Assembly (NCBI GenBank): GCA_017311185.1
Contig: JAESUZ010002871.1
Coordinates: 1,116,001 to 1,180,000 of the forward strand
Length of the DNA stretch: 64,000 bases
Origin: Proteles cristata cristata
Taxonomy: Eukaryota; Chordata; Mammalia; Carnivora; Hyaenidae
Direction: 5' to 3'
Under the pieces are notes generated by a model, which saw nothing but the letters and a program-made list of their open reading frames with translations, was not told where the DNA came from and searched no databases. Below, one piece after another: positions 32,216-43,222 of the stretch. The translations under genes were made by a program, and so were the position numbers. The first letter of the stretch is position 1, and the number at the start of each line of letters is the position of its first letter.

Positions 32216-32459
32216 AAGAATGGCCTTTTCTTTTGGCTATTTAATAAGACACCTGCTATGAAAGCTGCAAGCCGCCTCCATAATGAGCTACGTGACTCTT
32301 GGGAGAACTAATGTTGGAAAAGAATTGATAGAGAGACTTCACGATAACACATGAAGGACCTCATTTCCAAGCAATGTGTCAATCAAATGGACAGAAATTT
32401 GTGCAAAACAAAAACCCAGTAAGCAAGAGTCTTCATGCCAGAAACACAATCTATTCCCC
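32216..32459. other. Unique sequence
   Basis: No gene or repeat recognised. Confidence 0.4.
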
Positions 32460-32979
32460 AGTTTTACTAATAACTGACATACATCCTTAAGTTTAAGGTA
32501 TACAGCACGATGATTTGATCTACATGTATTGCAAAAATGATTACCCTAATAGGTTCAGCTAATGTCCATTTTCTCATACAAATACGATAAAAATAGAAGA
32601 ATAAAAAATAATGTTCTTCTTGTGATGAGGACTCTTAGGATTTACTCTCTTAATTTTCCTGTTATACAGCAGTATCAGTCTAGTCATCACATTGTACATT
32701 GAAGCCCTAGTTCTTACTGGTTTTATGGCTGGAAGTTTGTATCTTTTGAGTGCTTTCTTCCAATTCCCTCTTCCCTTACCTCCTGCCTCTGGCAACCATA
32801 AGTCTGATCTCTTTTTCTATGAATTAGGTGTTTTTTTTTTTAAGATTCCACATAAAACTGAGATCATAGAGTATTTGTCTTTCTCTGAGTAATTTCACCT
32901 AGCATAATGCCTTCAAGGTCCATCCATGTTACTGCAAATGGTAGGATTTCCTTATTTTTTATGGCTGAATCATATTCCT

Positions 32980-33053
<74 letters not shown>

Positions 33054-33160
33054 ACTTCTTTATTCATTCATCCATCTATGGACATTTAGGTTGTTGCTAT
33101 GCCTTGGCTATTGTAAATATGCTGCCATGAACATGGGAGTGCAGATATCTCCTCAAGTTA
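32460..33160 (-). mobile_element. LINE-1 3' end, antisense, with an internal microsatellite
   Basis: Antisense 3' UTR (AAGTTTAAGGTATACAGCAC, CTAATAGGTTCAGCTAATGT) then ORF2 end (TTTCACCTAGCATAATGCCT, AGGTCCATCCATGTTACTGC, TATGGACATTTAGGTTGTTG, GCTGCCATGAACATGGGAGT). Stops interrupt the frame. The TG/AG repeat has grown at the place where ORF2 reads 'attccattgtatatat' in antisense. Confidence 0.85.
32979..33053. repeat. Compound (TG)n(AG)n microsatellite
   Basis: About 12 TG units followed by about 24 AG units with one AT interruption (ATAGAG near 33031). Confidence 0.97.
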
Positions 33161-33230
33161 GTGAGAAATGCAAATATAGATTGAAATAAACATATAGTAT
33201 GCAAACATAGTGGTTCTGTTCTAAAAATGT

Positions 33231-34154
33231 ATGTCTATCAACACCCTAGAGGAGAAAGCAGGAAACAAACCCCTTGACCTCCACCGCAGCAACTTCTTAC
33301 TTGACACATCCCCAAAAGCAAGGGAATCAAGAGCAAAAATAAACTGTTGGGACTTCATCAAGATTAAAAGCTTCTGTACAGCAAAGGAAACAACCCAGAA
33401 AATTAATAGGCAACCAACGGAATGGGAAAAGATAGTTGCAAATGACAGATCAGATAAAGGGTTGATATCCAGAATCTATAAGGAACTCACCAAACTACAC
33501 GCCCGAAAAACAAACAACCCACTGAAGAAATGGGCAGAAGATATGAACAGACACTTCTCCAAAGAGGACATCCAGATGGCCAACAGACACATGAAACGAT
33601 GCTCAGCATCCCTCCTCATCAGGGAAATACAAATCAAAACCACACTGAGATACCACCTCACGCCAGTCAGAGTGGCTAAAATGAGCCAATCACAGAACTC
33701 TAGATGCTGGCGAGGATGTGGAGAAACGGGCACCCTCCTACACTGTTGGTGGGAATGTAAACTGGTACAGCCCCTCTGGAAAACAGTGTGGAGGTTCCTC
33801 AGGAAACTAACAATAGAACTCCCCTATGACCCAGCAATAGCACTGCTAGGAATTTACCCAAGGGATACAGAAATGCTGATGCATAGGAGCACATGGACCC
33901 CAATGTTCATAGCAGCACTCTCCACAATAGCTAAAACATGGAAAGAGCCTAAGTGTCCATCAACAGATGAATGGATCAAGAAGATGTGGTTTATCTATAC
34001 CATGGAATACTACATGGCAATGAGAAACAATGAAATCTGGCCATGTGTAGCAACATGGATGGACCTTGAGGGTGTTATGCTGAGCGAAATAAGTCAGGCA
34101 GAGAAGGACAAATATCATATGTGTGCACGTATAGGAGGATTAGGAGGAACTTAA
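33231..34154 (+). pseudogene. LINE-1 ORF2 C-terminal fragment, open for 307 codons
   Basis: The 5' part of the element (ORF1, endonuclease and most of the reverse transcriptase) is absent, so it cannot make a working ORF2p. The frame reads the ORF2p C-terminal domain without a stop. It includes the conserved cysteine motif C159-x3-C163-x7-H171-x4-C176, MANRHMKRC at residues 116-124, [12 protein letters not shown] at 199-210 and [15 protein letters not shown] at 274-288. The ATG at 33231 lies in the duplicated flanking DNA, so the first few residues are chance, and no promoter is visible. It ends at TAA 34152-34154, the normal ORF2 stop position, followed by the L1 3' UTR. The unbroken frame shows recent insertion. 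It is the longest ORF in the window. Confidence 0.9.
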
Positions 34155-34364
34155 CAGAGGACCAAGGGGGAGAAGAGCGGAAATGGTGGGGGAAAGGGAG
34201 AGAGGCAAACCATGAGAGACTCTTGAATGCTGACAAAAACTGAGGACTGATGGATGTGGGGGGGGGGGATGGGCATGGAGGAGGACACTTGTGGGGATGA
34301 GCACTGGGTGTTATGTGGAAACTAATTTGACAATAAACTATTTGTAAAAAAATAAAAAATAAAA
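33240..34364 (+). mobile_element. Young felid-type LINE-1, 5'-truncated, sense
   Basis: About 1.1 kb: ORF2 end (to 34154), 3' UTR with a G-run at 34257-34268, the terminal TGAGCACTGGGTGTTATGTG and GACAATAAACTATTTGTAAA with an AATAAA polyadenylation signal at 34332, then an A-rich tail 34346-34364. TSD AAAAATGTATGTCT (33223-33236) / AAAAATATATGTCT (34365-34378). The antisense 3' UTR piece at 8004-8198 belongs to the same family. Confidence 0.92.
34257..34268. repeat. Poly(G) tract in the L1 3' UTR
   Basis: G-run interrupted by nothing for about 12 bases. G-rich runs are typical of L1 3' UTRs. Confidence 0.85.
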
Positions 34365-34379
34365 AAAAATATATGTCTC

Positions 34380-34805
34380 AAGACAAGAATCCTCAACAAA
34401 AGCTATTTACACATGTTCCCTTCTCCTTTTCTGCTTTTTACAATTTCTTGAAGCTACTAATTCTCTGAAGGCAATTCCTTGGAACTATGTAGCCTACAAA
34501 TTTCCCATGAAGTCTGTGTTCACAGTTCATGCAGTAGAAATTATTCCCAATTATAATTGTTTAACATATGCTACAGTCAAGACCTCAACTGCATGGAGAA
34601 GGAAGCCAGTATTACCCACTATTTAAGCTCATCAGTGCTATGCCTCTGTTTCCCCTAACAATGCCGGCATGACATAAGAGATGGCTAGCTTGCAATGCAG
34701 AAAAACCAGTCATAGAAGGCACAATGTGGTATAACTAGAATTCAGGAGAAACCACCATGTGGGGAAGTCACTCTGAGGATTAGAGATAATAGGTTGTTTC
34801 TTTTG
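34380..34805. other. Unique sequence
   Basis: No gene or repeat recognised. Confidence 0.4.
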
Positions 34806-35055
34806 CTATGAGACAGAGTGTGCACTCTGGAGCCAGACTCCCCAAGTTTAACTCTCAGCTCAGTACCAGCTGTATGACCATGAGGAACCTATTTAACCTC
34901 TCTGTGTCATAACCCTGCTGTCTGTGAAATGAGGCTACTCACAGCATCCACTTCCTAAGGGTTATTAAGAATATTAAATGAATTAATATCGATACAGCCA
35001 TTAGAATAGTATCTGGAAGATAGTAAAACCTATAGAAGTGTTTGGTAAATAAATA
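34806..35055 (+). mobile_element. MIR SINE, sense, near full length
   Basis: TGCACTCTGGAGCCAGACTC (34820), ACCAGCTGTATGACCATGAG, TTTAACCTCTCTGTGTCATA, TATTAAATGAATTAATATCG, AAATGCTAGC end. It is among the best-preserved MIRs in the window. Confidence 0.85.
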
Positions 35056-36339
35056 AAATGCTAGCTTTTCTGTTTTTCGGTGTCCTTCTGCTGACTCCTG
35101 CCACTGGTACATGTTTTTCATATTTTTTATGACTTTGTAGAAACTGCTGTCAGCAGTTAAATATTTTTGAGCTTTATTCTTCTAATTGTAGATGCGTTCT
35201 TCCCTAAAGCTCATCTCTGAGGTAGTTTCTGAGGCATGCCGGGTCCCCTTGCCTGCCTTCCAGAAATTGCCTGCAGCATGCCTGGTGGGGATCCAAGTTC
35301 TCCACAGTCAGCCAAGTTAGGTTTAGTGTTATTTTTCATCACCTTGACGTCAGTGAGAAATATCACTAAATTAATGCAAAAAAGATGTTCAATAGGATTT
35401 CATGAATAACTCAAAGCCCACTGCAAATACAGGATCGTCCGCAATGTTTTGAATTGATGGAAATCCATCTAGGGATTTCCAGCAATTCATAAACCAATTT
35501 CAGCGGACCGATTTAAAGCTTTGTTTTTTAAAAACCTGGCAAGACAGAATGAAAGCACAGTCTCTGTCAGGCAAACACCCTGAGATGATTCGATTATCAT
35601 TGACAACTAATGAATTCACTGTAGGTATCGGCAGAAGTCCCTTACAGAGAGGGCTGACCTCAGCAGCTTATGTCCAAACACTCCTGACTTACCTTAAAAC
35701 ATGGCTGAGGAAAGAATTGTCTCCACCTCATTAGGCCTGCCTACACTGATTTCTAACTCCCACATTCAGCCTTCACCACTGTCTCTGGACATGCTTTTTC
35801 CTGCATGTGCAAAAGCCATTCCACTTGTACTCCAAGCTTGAGAGCTTTCTCCCACGTGTTTCCTGCAAGCTGCCAATACCCATCAGCAAGGGACTTGACA
35901 TGAATCTTCTTTTTATTCTTTATACTTTGAGCTCCAGAGTCTAATGTAGCACTTTTGTTTCTTCATGTATGGACAGTATCAAAGGCAAATATTTTGGGTC
36001 TCAAAAACTAATGATGTTGAGGACATCCTTATGGGTTATGAAATCAATGTTCATATTTTACTGTGTTTTTCACTCAGGTTTTCCCTTCTTCCCACCTTCC
36101 TTCCTTTGTTGGCATTATTGCTGCCTAAGTCATGCCCATTTGGGGATTGGTAGATAGCTGCGGCCTCCAGGAAGTTCGGCTCATTTTAAATTTCATCATA
36201 TAATGTTTGCAGCATGAACTTGTCAGTTCACACCTGTTCTCTGAATGGATTCCTCCAGCTTGGTTAAACTGTTTGGTCTTTATAGATTTGCCCATAGTGT
36301 TCTCTTGACCCTCAGAGATTATTTGAGTTGAATGGACAG
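35056..36339. other. Unique sequence, with a palindromic CRE at 35345-35352
   Basis: No transposon recognised in 1.28 kb. TGACGTCA at 35345-35352 is the full palindromic CREB/ATF consensus; nearby are TAAATTAATGC and AACTAATGAATTC homeodomain-type words. The part 35330-35720 keeps several CpGs (GATCGTCCGCAATG, GCGGACCGATTT). Function is inferred only. Short frames at 35965-36157 are not supported. Confidence 0.35.
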
Positions 36340-37480
36340 CTGGTATCATTTCCTTAAAACTGCTGTCATTAGTGACTTTTTGAGTGTGAAATCCAAAGAA
36401 TATCTTCTGGCCTTCTCATTGCTCGATCTCTCAGTGACATGTAACCCAAGTAAAGTCTTCTCCTTTTTAATCTCCTAAATTTCCACCTTTTCTTAAAATT
36501 TCTCTTACCTCTCTTGATGCCCCTTATTGGTCTTAGTTGATCTTGAGCTCTAATTCCATCTCCTACAGTTGTGACACTTGTCTTTTCTTTCTCTGTTCAC
36601 ACAACTGAGTGATCCCAGCTCCAACACTCAGTAGCTATATGACTGTGAGAAAGTTATTTAAAGTTATCTGTGCCTGAGTTTCCTCGTCTACAAAGTGAAG
36701 TAACAGTATCTATTTCATAAGGTTGTAGAGTTAGCTTCTGAATTAATATTTACTATCTTAACAGTTGAGAATAGTTATTAATAGTAATTTACTATTAATA
36801 TTCTTAGTATTAGGTATAATGAATATTAAATAGGGTTAACATTTATAAGTAACCAGAATAGTGATTGACATATAGTAAGCACTATTTAAATGTTTTTTTT
36901 TTTCATTAATCCTCATGGCTTCAAATTATCACCCACAGGCTGATGAATCTCCAGACCTATATTTCCAACAAAGATTTCTCCTTAGAACTTAAATATCCTC
37001 ACCAGGATGCTCCCTGGGTATTTTGATATCTATCAGCTCTCATAATACTATCTTCTCACCTGCTCCATGTCAAGAATTGGCACCAGCCAGGTACCCATGC
37101 CAAGACATGGACCTTAATTCTTTCTTTGACCTCAACCTACACACCTCACCATCAATCCCATTAATTCACTTTCCTAGACATATTTGGAATCCATTCTGTT
37201 ATCTCTAGTCTTGCCCAATCCCGTCTATCCTCAGGCAGAGGAGAAAATTTAGAGGATTATTTTTTCTAATATGTTATCAGATATTGCTACCAATGAAAAT
37301 TCTTCCATAAAACGATTGCCCTACCACCACCATCTCCACCATCATTAGTCAATGAGAGCCTACATGCCTTAGCATGGCCTACTATGTCTTTCTGCTTGAC
37401 TATGACCTATTTATGCCCTTCATCCTGTTTTTCCAGCCAACATTCACCTTCTATAATCCAATACTATTTAAATGACTTTT
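36340..37480 (+). mobile_element. L2 LINE, sense, split by a MIR
   Basis: Left part to about 36605 is pyrimidine-rich L2-like. Right part from 36898 is diagnostic: CTCATGGCTTCAAATTATCA, GGCTGATGAATCTCCAGACC, TATATTTCCAACAAAGATTT, CACCAGGATGCTCCCTGGGT, then CCTTAGCATGGCCTACTATG at 37369 ('ccttagcatggcctacaagg'). Confidence 0.75.
36608..36897 (+). mobile_element. MIR SINE, sense, inserted in L2
   Basis: CAACACTCAGTAGCTATATG (36621-36640), GCCTGAGTTTCCTCGTCTAC, ATTTCATAAGGTTGTAGAG, ATATAGTAAGCACTATTTAA. The middle is lengthened by an AT-rich stretch (36735-36830). Confidence 0.75.
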
Positions 37481-37706
37481 GTGTCCCCAAGTACACCATA
37501 ATTGCTCAGAATTGGCCTTAGTGCATACTACCCCACTAATCCCTATAACCTTCTAGCCAACTCATTATCCTTTTAGAGTAGGTTGGGGGAGAAGCCCCGA
37601 ACTACACATTAGAACATGTGTGATTCAGTATCATTCCTGATTAACTGGATTTGCAAGTGATGTGCCCTTCTAAGCCTCAGAGTTCACTCTGACAAAGAAA
37701 GCTTAT
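37481..37706. other. Unique sequence
   Basis: No gene or repeat recognised. Confidence 0.4.
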
Positions 37707-37830
37707 CATTCAACAAATGTATTTTAAGATCTCATATGCCAGACCTGTATTAGGCTCTGTGGATACAGCAGCAAATAGATGGTGCCCCTGCTTTCATAAG
37801 GTGTATACCATAGGGGTGATGTTGAGTCAC
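37707..37830 (-). mobile_element. L2 3' end, antisense
   Basis: TCATTCAACAAATGTATTTT, CATATGCCAGACCTGTATTA, GTGGATACAGCAGCAAATAG, the antisense L2 terminus ('ttcaacaaatatttattgag...'). Confidence 0.65.
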
Positions 37831-38621
37831 TACCAAAGGAAAGAACTGGTCAGTGTTCTTCTACCACCTCCTCCTACTGTGCATACTTCTGTTACATTTC
37901 ATATCGCTATATTGAAACTCCTAGTATTTTTTTGTGCTTTAGCTTAGATTTCTCCCAGAAAGCAACAGTAAGACAAGAACTTGATTAGGTGGTTTGTTTT
38001 CTGGATGATCTCAAAATCACAGATGAGGAAAAGTGAGACAAGAAATGACAAGAATCCTATTAAGGGGTGTGTTAAAGAATAGATGGCAGCAATGGGGATC
38101 TGAGTCTCAAACCCTCTGAAATGAATCTACATATCTAAGAATCATCACATCAGATGGTACTTGAGCTGAAGTATCCCACCTGTGCTCAAGTGGCCCCTTA
38201 AGCACATTAACCCCACTGCACATCCTGGTTACACTTGCCTGAAGGTCAATTCAGATGGAGTAAGGCAAGAATGGACAAGACCTCAATAACATCTATTGCA
38301 CTGTTCAAGTCCCTTACCAGCCTGAGCATCACCATAAGTATGCATTACCCATTTTACTATTTATGAGACTTAACAGAGCACCTAAGGCAGAGTGCCCACT
38401 CAATAAGCATGCTAAATAAATGCACAACTCTCTACTATATCAACAATATGAAGGAGATACTTTCAACAGGATACCATTGGTTTGTAACACTGAAGGTTAA
38501 ATGGGCACAGGTGAGGAAGCACCCACTGGGGAAATAGTTTTCTGGATGAAGTACCAGATTTGAAACTCAATGATTAGATACCTAAACAGATTTCTTCCTC
38601 TCTAATCACTGACTACTGTTA
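37831..38621. other. Unique sequence with a possible MIR tail at 38360-38420
   Basis: CCCACTCAATAAGCATGCTAAATAAA (38395-38420) resembles a MIR 3' end. Otherwise unrecognised. Confidence 0.4.
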
Positions 38622-39053
38622 TGGACTGAATGCTTTTGTCCCTCACACCTCCTAATTGATATGCTGAAGTCTCAATCCTCAGTGTTACTGTATCTTGAGA
38701 GAGGGCCTTTATGGAGGCAATTAAGATTAAATGAGGTCATAAGTTGTGGGCTCTGATCCAATAGGATTAACACCCTCATAAGAAGAGACATTAGAGGGCT
38801 AACCTGCACATGTGTTCACTCACTCACTCGCTCATTGGTGCGTGCTCTCTGTCTCTCTTTCATACACCACCATGTGAGGACACAGTGAGAAAGCAGCTGT
38901 CTGCAAACTAGGAAAAGTCATCACCAGAAACCAACCTTGCCATACTTGGGTCTTAGACTTGTCAGCCTCCAGAATTTTGAGGGATAAATTTCTGTTGTCT
39001 AAGGCCACTCAGCCTTTGATATTTGCTATGGCAGCTGAGCAAACTAAGACAAC
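38622..39053 (+). mobile_element. MaLR solitary LTR (MST/MLT1 type)
   Basis: Starts TGTTATGGACTGAATGCTTTT and ends AACTAAGACA, keeping TG...CA termini. In between, in family order: GGGCCTTTATGGAGGCAATT, CCATGTGAGGACACAGTGAG (38870-38889), TGTCTGCAAACTAGGAAAAG, TCAGCCTCCAGAATTTTGAG, GATAAATTTCTGTTGTCTAA (38982). No internal retroviral sequence is present. A 77-codon frame at its end is a by-product. Confidence 0.85.
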
Positions 39054-42000
39054 CATATTTGATGAGATGTATGGTACTCATGAGGTGGGTTCACCAATAC
39101 TATCAGGGAACAGTTGCATGGAAATAGCCAGTGTTTGGCTTCCCTGGGGCTCAAAACTTGACATATATCCTTATGAAGACCCTGACCCCTAATTATTTGT
39201 TTATACAAGGCTGTATTTAACTATAAAATCCTCTGAACATACAAGACTGTCTGAAGAGAACAGATATTACATTGATTATCTAGAACTATTAGAAATTCCT
39301 TGCTCAGATTTTTAAATGAATCTTGAAGTTTTAGGGATAAATATTTATTGATGATGATGGTGACAGGGTTTGCATAGTTTGCTTTTGTTGGCATAAAATA
39401 ACTTCCCATTTCATAGGCATATAAAATAAGCACATAAAATGGTTAAAAAGGTTCTTGAACATCAAATAACTCATACTAAACATACTGATGAGTTAAGTGT
39501 AAATAAATGAGAAACACATGGATAAAATTTTCCTTAAATACATAAAGCCTTAGCCATTAAGTGAAAAAGAGACTGACAAAACACATCTGGGGTTTTGCCC
39601 ACTGCAAAAATTATTTTTAGTTTTGGATATTAAAACAAATTACAATTCAATGTGTCTAACTTAAGTATAAGCTCTTGATTTATAAAACAACTCTTGTCAT
39701 ATAATGATTAGGAAGGTAATATAGATAGTTATAAGAAATTGGCCCTGACCAAGGATGGAGAAAATTCTTCAACCTCATTTAAAAGCAAAATGATCAATAT
39801 ACTTGCTGGATTTTTTTAAAAGCAAAACTTGAAGAAACAATTTCTGCACTTCCCTTTGAAGAATAAACCCATGGAAACAGCATCATTTTAGAGGATAAAA
39901 TTGTTGCTATGTTTTCACATTGACTAATACTGGATTATGGTTCAGAGGTAGATGAGTATTTGCTTTACTTCAGTTTATTAAAGTTGATCAAAACTAAATT
40001 TTAATTCTCCCTTTCCCAAGTCAACTGATCATGGGAAGAATGGGTTGGATTAACTTACACTGTTCATGTGTGGCCAGATTTAGTTTGCTCCTTAATTATC
40101 ACCTACAAATGGGCATAGCAAAGTAAGATCCTAAGTGGTTTTTGCATTAACTGGTAGCTTTCCCTAGAAAGCAAAAAGGGCCTATTTCCATTTAGCCTAG
40201 AGAATCCTCATGCCTGAGCTGAAGCTCTGTAGTCACCATGAAAAACATGGTCCCTTCTGCAATTCCATTCTACTAGCTTTTCTCCTGCCAGAGACACAAT
40301 TAATTACTGGCTCAGATCTGAACCCATAAAAGCTTCCAGCTCAGGATGGCCCAGTTGGGAGTTGCAGCTCTTTCAAAGGACAATGCAAATGAAGGAGGTC
40401 CTAGGGAATCATCTATCTTTGGGCTTCATCCCTTGAACTAAGGATCTTGATTTTAGTCTAGATCCTGACGGCTAGAATTCTCAGAAATTCTCTAAATCTC
40501 TCTATTCCTATACCTTCACTATTCTCAGCATTCCCTAGGCCACAGTTCTCAGAGCCAGTGGCTTCTAATGGATCCCCTGATGAACCCAGAATCGATGTGA
40601 ATTGAAGACGACTAAATGATCATTAATTTAAGCTTTGATCAGTCATAAGATGCCTGAGAGCTGAGAACTAGACCATTCATAGCCAACTGCCCTCAGATCT
40701 AGGTCAGGAACACACAACAATTGCCTATAGAAAATATTCAGAGAAATGGAGCCTTCCAGGCACCAATGGGGAGGAATGTGATTCAAGAAAAACTTAGTAA
40801 CTGAAAGTCATCTTCAGGAACAGAGTAAAGCAAAACATTACTGAATGAAGAAAGGGCATCCCAGGACTCCTTGTCTGCCTCGAGTGGCTTGGCATGGAGA
40901 GTTTAACCTCCTCCCTTGCCCATGTTCCTCCTCTGCCTTCTGGATCTCTCTCTACTCCTTTCACAAAACAAATTAATTTGCACAGAATAGCAAAAAGTGA
41001 TACTGCTAATGACAGAAGTCATTACTGCTAATCAGCTTGTCACTCTCTCTGCTCTTGGGTTTTATGGGCAGGGGCAAGTGGCAGCAGGAGAGTAACTATC
41101 AATCACTCCCACATAGATGTCAGAGAACTGTGATTACTGCACAATCTCAAGAGTAGCATCTTACTGCCAACGGCTAAGAATTCTCCAGGACCTGAGGCTC
41201 CCAGTGCTAAGAATTAGGCTATATGTTTTGGGCAAAGAGGAGGTAAAAAGATTATCTAGTATAAACTTCAGGTGCATGTTTTATTGTTATTGTCATCAAT
41301 CTGTTTGTCCCAGGACTCTAAGCTCTGAGACAAGGACATCCTTTTATTCATATCCTTTGAATTTTGAAGAGTCAAGAGACCACCTACCTATGCCTTAAAA
41401 TTACCCTCAGGAAAGAGGAAATACATAAGTCCTCGGCTGAAATCGGATGATAGATGATGGGAGGGTGATTCATTGCCTGGGGAAGCTATATTCCTCAGAA
41501 TGTCCCTACACTGGCCAAGTACATGTTCCAAAGAAACATTGCAGTTAACTGTACCCCGAGCTCATGTGCACAGGGTCCAAACTCTTCCTGGATGGTCTCC
41601 TATAGGAGAAAACATCAGAATGTTTCTGAGTGATTCCTGGTAGTATCTTATAGAGCACCAGAACCTCTCTCACCACTGCATGTCTGTAGAATCCCCAATC
41701 TCTTTACAGTGAGAAAGGAAGAGAGAAAACACAAAAGAGGGTACAAGACATAGAAATAAAGAAATATGAATAAAAGCGAGGAATGCTTATAATGACAATT
41801 TATTTTTTCCAACAAGCTGCAACTCCTACATATTTGTGCAAAGAAATTTTGTATTCAATGTATAAAGCTTCTGGTGTTTGCATATGCAGCTGACAAGAGT
41901 TTTTCATACTTTCCCTAAAGTCATTTTCTGAATGCAATGGGGGCTTTGAAAAGACAGCAGGATTGGCTAATGCCTATCAACTCATTATGGCCCCATGTTT

Positions 42001-43009
42001 TTACCAATTCTATACCACTGCCAGGGAAAATAATAAAATGTGTCGCCCTCCCCCTGCACATACAATTACTTTCTTAGGGGAATTGCTGGTGACTTTCAAC
42101 TGCAAATTTAGTCTTATAATTTTTATTTAATACTGAAAAGAGTTTCATTTCAAGAGATAAATAACTATACAATGGAACAAAATCTAGATAATCCTCTCAT
42201 CCAAAGTCCATGACAGAGGATATTACATGGTTTATACCACTATTTTACTTATTAATGTTCAAGTAGATTCTAAGGATAAAATTAGAAACAGCTCTAAATG
42301 CCAAATCTGATACTAAAGATGCTGGGTTTTTGTTTTTTGTTTTTTGTGTTTTTTTTAAGTAAATGCAAGAAGCTAGAACACAGCTAACTCTGGGGCTTTG
42401 CCACCTGCTAATTACTAAACGCAAACCAGTATTTTTTATTTTAACATTCTCCATGACCTGGCCTCCAACAATCATTGAGATCACAATACTCTGAACACTT
42501 GCCTTTAATAGTTAGCATGAATACTTTTGCCCACTTCTCTCAAATTTAAGATTCTTGGGCCTCAGAAGAATGTAAACACCACAAATTCTTTCTTCAAAAG
42601 AGGTTTTAGCTCTGGAAATCCTTTCTCTAGTTTAATAAAGACCTATTTTCTAAAACCACTCACTATAAAGCTACTCCCTCTTATTTAAAGGCATGGCTCT
42701 TTTGGGCACTGTTTTATTCTATTTGCCCACCAGGAATCAGGAGTGGTTTGGTGGCAGGAAACTGCACTTAGAGACTTGCGGGCTTGAAGAGCTGGGCTAG
42801 TTCAGACTCGCCCTTTGGTCAGCATTTGACCCCTAGTAGTGTAACTTTCTAACCTGTATCAGGTTATATACATGCCTTACAGTTAATGCCTTAAGGCATG
42901 CAGTTGACATCATACTCACAATGATGATTTAATGTTTGGGAAAAAAGGCAACACAAAGAACAGTCTGGACCTCATGAATCTGGTCTGAAGCTCAAGGAAA
43001 TGGATATCT
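39054..43009. other. Unique, repeat-poor sequence (about 4 kb)
   Basis: The longest stretch without a recognisable transposon. There is no long frame and no credible exon. A T/G-rich simple patch (TTTTTGTTTTTTGTTTTTTG) sits at 42327-42355. Short ORFs at 41117-41398 and 42245-42484 show no known domain. Confidence 0.45.
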
Positions 43010-43222
43010 GTCTTTCTTTTTCTCTTTTTGTTTTCTTTTGTTTAAATTATTTTCAAGTTTCCAAACTTTCACTTCTTTGTTTCTTTGTTTGTTTCCTTCC
43101 TTTTCCTTTTGTGTTCTTTCTTCTTTCCTTCCTTCCTTTTTTTCTCTTCTTCCCTTCCTTTTCCTTTCTTTCTCTTTCTCCCTCCCTCTCTCACTCTCCC
43201 TCCCTCTCTCTTTCTTTTTCTG
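43010..43222. repeat. Long pyrimidine-rich tract (TTTC/TTCC/TCCC)
   Basis: About 210 bases, over 85% pyrimidine by eye on the + strand, with (TTCC)n patches at 43124-43140 and (CCCT)n/(CTCT)n at 43180-43212. It produces several false Ser/Phe/Leu-rich (or Lys/Arg/Glu-rich, minus) frames. Confidence 0.9.

Noticed and set aside
38959..39192. 77-codon ORF
   Set aside because: It starts within the end of the MaLR LTR and runs into unique DNA; no resemblance to a protein.
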